A stretch of DNA of 64,000 nt from Tenrec ecaudatus (lineage: Eukaryota; Chordata; Mammalia; Afrosoricida; Tenrecidae): positions 50,255,258-50,319,257 of the forward strand of contig NC_134536.1 in assembly GCF_050624435.1 (NCBI RefSeq), in the 5' to 3' direction. Both the position numbers and the translations under genes were made by a program. The notes under the pieces are model-generated. The model saw nothing but the letters and a program-made list of their open reading frames with translations. It did not search any database and was not told the DNA's origin. Positions 59,913 through 64,000 of this stretch are shown here, piece after piece. Position 1 is the stretch's first letter. Each line of letters starts with the position of its first letter.

Positions 59913-60715
59913 CTACCCATGGCACCTTCCATTTCTCTGAGTTTGATAATCCATTGCAATGGCAATACAGAACTCTCAAACAATCCTTCTCATTAGGAAG
60001 AATGTTAGGAAAGTTAACAATTCAGGCATAGAAATGTTTAGAATACAGTTCTTTAGGCAAGTCATGCTTTGCTCAGTCATGCCCATAGGTATGCCTCTCT
60101 CTGGTTCTGTCCAGTTACAAAGCACCTTTAACATTGCCATTCAGTCACTAAACAACACTCCACTCTACCACACGCCTCAGTCAGTAGGCGCTCAGTCCTA
60201 GTTTTAGGAGTCATCAAATATTGTTCCTCCAATTAAATGTCTAATTGACCACTGTTCTGCAGGCGAGCCTCCTGCCTGAAAGCACTAAGTTATCTTTGCT
60301 CCACTGACCAGGAAGTCTGTCTTTCTGTCTTGTGCTCTGACAGTTATTTCTGCTCGGCTGCTCTTCGGCCGTGCCTCTGCCACTCTTCCGGTGTCAATGC
60401 TCTCACCTGGATTGAGCAGCTTCCATGTACGGGCATCTCGAGTGCCAAAGGGCGCACACTACTTACTCCTGGATCTCCGTTTTCTTGTTAGTCAAGAGGT
60501 AACCTGTTTCCTGCTCGGAGATGCTTCATTTTAAACCTAGCAGGATGACAAAATCGACCAATCTGCACATAAAGTCCCATATGCCTTATTTGCATGCTCG
60601 CACCCAATCATTTGGTCTGAGTTACAAGGTCTATGGCTAGAAAGCCGTATCAAGTAATTCACTGCACCATAAGGATTGAGGGACAAATTACATCTGAGAA
60701 AGTGGAGGCCGCCCG
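59913..60715. other. Gene-less sequence
   Basis: GC-richer around 60,330-60,480; no recognised element. Confidence 0.4.
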
Positions 60716-60719
60716 AGGA

Positions 60720-61060
60720 TGTTGTTACTGTCGACTGCTGTCAAATTGGCCCACCCCAGGTACAACGGAAGGGAACGTTTTCCAGTCATGCCCCTTCCCC
60801 GTAAATGGTTGTGGATTGGACTATTGTGACCCAGAGGGATCACATTCATTGTTTAATTGAAAAAGTAGATTGCCTGTGCATTCTTCCTAGTTCATCTTAG
60901 TGTGGAGGCTACACTGAAACTTCTTCTGAATCACGACAACATGCAAGTCACCACTCACAGACAGCTGGTGCTTGGGCATAAGGGGCACTGTCAGAAACTG
61001 AACCCACGTCTCCCGGAGGGAAGGCAAGAATTCTTACATTGAGCCATGTTGTCCCCAGAA
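60720..61060 (-). mobile_element. tRNA-Gly-headed SINE with RTE-like tail, complete
   Basis: On the minus strand, in order: a tRNA-Gly-derived head (gctcaatgtaagaattcttg, then gggagacgtgggttcagttt, compare tRNA-Gly A and B boxes), the long-type middle (gtgacttgcatgttgtcgtg), a variant body (gcaatctactttttcaatta), and the RTE-like end (ccaatttgacagcagtcgac, then aacaac). It is the only copy here in which head, middle and tail are joined. The tRNA part is mutated and lacks a functional cloverleaf, so it is not a tRNA gene. Confidence 0.7.
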
Positions 61061-61064
61061 ACTG

Positions 61065-62300
61065 TATTTTCTAGACTTTTTCTCATAAATATGGGATGAA
61101 TCCTGAATGGTGGTTTCAAAAATCAAACCTCAGAATTTTTATTTGTAGGATAAAAACACTTGAGTTTATTCCGAGTTTGAGAAAGAATGCAAGGATGGGA
61201 ATTCCCTGCGCAGAGGCAAGAAGCAGTGCTTGTCAGGGCTAATCTTAAGTGGTATAGTTGGAAGCTGGTAATTCTCAGGTTTATCATGTAGCAAATTGGG
61301 GAAACTTAGAACTATTGTGAAGATTAATTGTTATAATTAAACCAACTTCTTAGCCTAGGAAGTGGTACATGGGAAAAACTCGGGAGATAGTATCCTTATT
61401 GTTGTTGCTGTTGCAATGACTAGTGTCATTACTAGAGAAATAATAAATAAAACAGTACAGGAAGCTGTTGGCACGTGTGTGTGCGTGCACACAAAACCAC
61501 AACAAACAGAATAGAAACAACTTTTTTTCTGAGTTAGAAGTGACATGTAAATATCACGTAGGACATAAACTGAAGGAGAAAATATTAGATGGGCTTGAGT
61601 TTTGTTTATTTTTTTCAAAGAAGAGAGCTTAATGATCAATTCAGAATGAAAACTTAATGACATTGTGTTTAAAGTAATTATTTAATTGAAAAAGAGAATC
61701 ATGACATATGTGTGAGTAAGACCATGTGTTATAAACACCAAAAGTACTATTAAAGGTGATGATTACAACAAGTTTTATAAAAGTCATATTCAATTCTTAT
61801 ATGATTTTTCCCCAGCAATGTGCAAAGGTCCAGCAAAAAGGGATAAAAAAAACAGAGCTATTTTCTGTCTGGTGAAGTTGACAAGACTATCAGATATGTG
61901 AATATTTTTAAGAGAACAGTTGAAATGGGTTTAGACTGGATTAGTAAGAAATTGAGAGTAGGAAAGGATAATAAACTTAAAATTTAATCACGAGCAGGCT
62001 GAAGAATGGGACCAGGAAATCCACCTGAGGTTAGAAGAGAGCACTGAAATGGAGAAAGAGCTTTGAGAAGTTCCGCTTTTCAGGAACTTGCACGCTGAAG
62101 GTCATGATAATTCCCAGCACTACGGGTCCAGTGGAGTGGAGAGGATTCACTAATGCTGTCTTCTCTAGCTGGAACACAGCAGGTTGAGAATCATGCCTGT
62201 GTCTTAAGCATAAGGGTTGCAGAACTCCAGAGAATGTTGACTTCTCAGCCCTGGAAAGACGGCCACACGACGCAAAATCATGAAAAAGTACAGACTCGTG
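61065..62300. other. Gene-less AT-rich sequence
   Basis: Nothing recognised. Confidence 0.4.
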
Positions 62301-62307
62301 AGATCCA

Positions 62308-62494
62308 AGAGCTGTCTAGCTGGGTCATTACCCCTTTGGGGGTTGAACGACCCTTTTACAGGGGTCACAATTCATAACAGTAATAAAATTACAGTTATGA
62401 AGTAGCAATGGCAATAATTTTATGGTTGGGGGTCACCATAACATGAAGAACTGTATTAAAGGGTCGTGGCTTTAGGAAGGGTGAGAACCACTGC
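62308..62494. mobile_element. Non-autonomous hAT element, SPIN/URR1 type
   Basis: Contains cccctttgggggttgaacga, ttcataacagtaataaaatt, ttatggttgggggtcaccat, gaactgtattaaagggtcgt and the right terminus gagaaccactg. This is the order of the short SPIN/URR1-like hAT elements of rodents, bats and tenrecs (left TIR CAGTGGTTCTCAACC-type). The left inverted repeat is strongly mutated (caagagctgtct). I did not find a clear 8-bp TSD. No transposase. Confidence 0.75.
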
Positions 62495-62930
62495 TCTAAA
62501 CCTCCAGAGCCTACTGACTTTTCCTTGTTAAAGACTAATGTGCCTTTCAGTTTTGAAGATCTCCCATTATTCTATACCTCTTTTTTTTGCTCCTGTCAAG
62601 AATCAATATGCATATTTGGGGTAACTCAAATCTTCTTATGAAACAGAAAGGCCTGTATTCTGAAAGATCCGCAACATCTAGCCAATATTTATTGTGAAAG
62701 TTATGTAAAAGTGAGCCTGCTAGAGAGATGGACCTTCTGATTCTTAAGGACACTTGATTTTCCAACACAGTAAGAATGTTCTTATGGAAAGTGGTCGCAT
62801 TTCAGTGAGAAGCTCCAAAGTCCAGGACTGCTTCTCAGAGACAGTGTTGGATCACTAGTCTCTGTCTTGGCAGTGAGAAGGACATGATTCCAAAAGCAGA
62901 GACTTCATCACGCATAATTTGGACATCTAA
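62495..62930. other. Gene-less spacer
   Basis: Nothing recognised. Confidence 0.4.
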
Positions 62931-62934
62931 AGAG

Positions 62935-63140
62935 ACACCAGTCCCTGGAAAATTACGTCACACTTAGTATGAGGTAGAAGTTCAGTGAAAAAGAGAAAGA
63001 CCCTCGATGAGATGGATTGACAAAGTGGCTTCAACAATGAGCCAAACAGAAACAATTGTGAGGGTGGCACCGGACCGGGCAGTGTTTTGTTCTGTTGTGC
63101 ATAGAGTTGCTTTGAGGTAGAACCAATGAACGGCAGCCAC
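62935..63140 (+). mobile_element. BovB/RTE 3'-terminal fragment
   Basis: Sense: accagtccctggaaaattac, aaagaccctcgatgagatgg, accggaccgggcagtgtttt, gttgtgcatagagttgcttt. Confidence 0.8.
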
Positions 63141-63144
63141 TGCA

Positions 63145-63555
63145 CCGACATACAGCACCGACGGTGCATCGGAGAGGAGTGTGAGCCTGTGTGTGCGTGC
63201 GTGCAGGTGAGGCTGGTTCTCCAGTACATGCATTCTCCTTTCCTTATGTGATTGAGATACCTCGCTAAATGGACCATAAGCATTATATGTCCCATTTCCC
63301 ACAATTTGTGGGTAGTTACCTAACATGGTTTGAAAAAAGGACTCTGGAAATATAGTTAATTTAGAACTCTTTCCACGGGAGGTTCTCCCGAACTGTTGAG
63401 TAGTCTCTGTGTAATGGTAGCAGTCTTTATAACAAACAGGGAGGGAGGCAACACTAGGTCAAAAAAGAAAGGGTGCTGGCAGAGCCTTCCTCGTGGAAAT
63501 CCAATCATATTTAAATCCTGTATATCGATTCTAAGGGAAATGCTGTGCTTTCCAA
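63145..63555. other. Gene-less sequence
   Basis: Nothing recognised. Confidence 0.4.
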
Positions 63556-63559
63556 AGTA

Positions 63560-63860
63560 AATCTACTTCGATCAGTTTCTCGGCGCTGCTATAACACGAA
63601 CACCACAGGCAGGTGGCTTGAAGGAACTGAAAGTTATTTTCTCACAAACTAGAAAACTATACATCTGGATTTAAACCGCTGGCTCTAGGGGAAGGCTCTG
63701 CCTTGGTCAGCACTATGGGAATATACTTGTATTTTTCCGCTTCTGTCCCTAAATTTTGGGGGGATGTTCAGGTATCATCTACCTTCCTCCATGTTTGCTT
63801 GGTTGTCTCAGTAGCTCAGCTTCCCATTCTATCACACAGAAGTGATTAGGTTGAGGACAC
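63560..63860 (-). mobile_element. MaLR-like LTR, degenerate
   Basis: Antisense: gctgctataacacgaacacc, aggtggcttgaaggaactga, aagttattttctcacaaact. This matches the reverse complement of the mammalian LTR type also seen, in sense, at 7,917-8,330. Confidence 0.5.
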
Positions 63861-63934
63861 ACCACACACTGATAGCCTCACAAACATAGCAAAAATCATT
63901 TTTTCCCAAAGGGATTGCATGCATAGATACTGTT

Positions 63935-64000
63935 TTTGTTTAAGTTGGAGTCTATCCCTACTCATGGAGACCCTATAGGACAGAGCACAGCTAGTCCCCA
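63935..64000 (-). mobile_element. Afrotherian SINE, cut by the window edge
   Basis: Antisense tail ttggagtctatccctactca, then gaccctataggacagagcac; continues beyond 64,000. Confidence 0.8.

Noticed and set aside
60970..61055. tRNA-Gly gene
   Set aside because: Boxes are mutated and the sequence is joined to a SINE body and RTE-like tail; it is a SINE head.

Overview
The window is a gene desert from a placental mammal. I find no supportable protein-coding exon and no functional RNA gene. Nearly everything recognisable is a dead transposable element. The repeat set points to Afrotheria and most likely to a tenrec such as Echinops telfairi: (1) many copies of tRNA-derived SINEs with the afrotherian tail (gag/aac-type 'actctgtcctatagggtcgctatgagtc' pattern, always diverged); (2) many BovB/RTE LINE fragments whose translations match the BovB reverse transcriptase; (3) a lineage-specific L1 whose 3' end reads '...gtatgagcccccaataaaatg' and whose 3' untranslated region is about 2.5 kb; (4) a hAT element of the SPIN/URR1 type, a transposon known to have entered tenrecs horizontally. 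The species call is an inference; no single-copy gene anchors it.

Layout. 0-13 kb: an L1 tail (minus), two SINEs, the longest BovB fragment (3.66-4.97 kb), a MaLR-like LTR, an L1 3' end (plus), and a BovB copy split by an L1. 12-14.8 kb: an unclassified ~0.74-kb repeat and a Tigger-like DNA transposon remnant. 16.4-18 kb: a mariner fossil and an old L1. 19.5-25.3 kb: a GA-rich microsatellite and a cluster of five L1 insertions, the last reaching into ORF2. 26-33.6 kb: SINEs, a BovB interrupted by a SINE with target-site duplication (TSD), the second, inverted copy of the unclassified repeat carrying a 59-bp minisatellite, one LTR, and a BovB/SINE head-to-head pair. 34-38 kb: an orphan poly(A)-tail insertion and two L1s inserted serially at one target site. 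38-50 kb: sparse SINEs, BovB pieces and one 1.76-kb L1. 50.8-51.9 kb: a probable solo LTR. 52-64 kb: an L1 inside a SINE, two nested LTRs, a tRNA-Gly-headed SINE, the SPIN-like hAT element, BovB tail and a final LTR/SINE.

Nothing here works together as a pathway. The biological content is retrotransposition history: nested insertions, shared target sites, duplicated L1 tails, subfamily-specific tandem duplications in the L1 3' UTR and two candidate horizontally acquired families (BovB and SPIN-like hAT). Open reading frames up to 243 codons exist, but they lie in antisense L1/BovB sequence or in simple repeats and are not genes. Boundaries without a stated TSD are good to about 10-30 bases.
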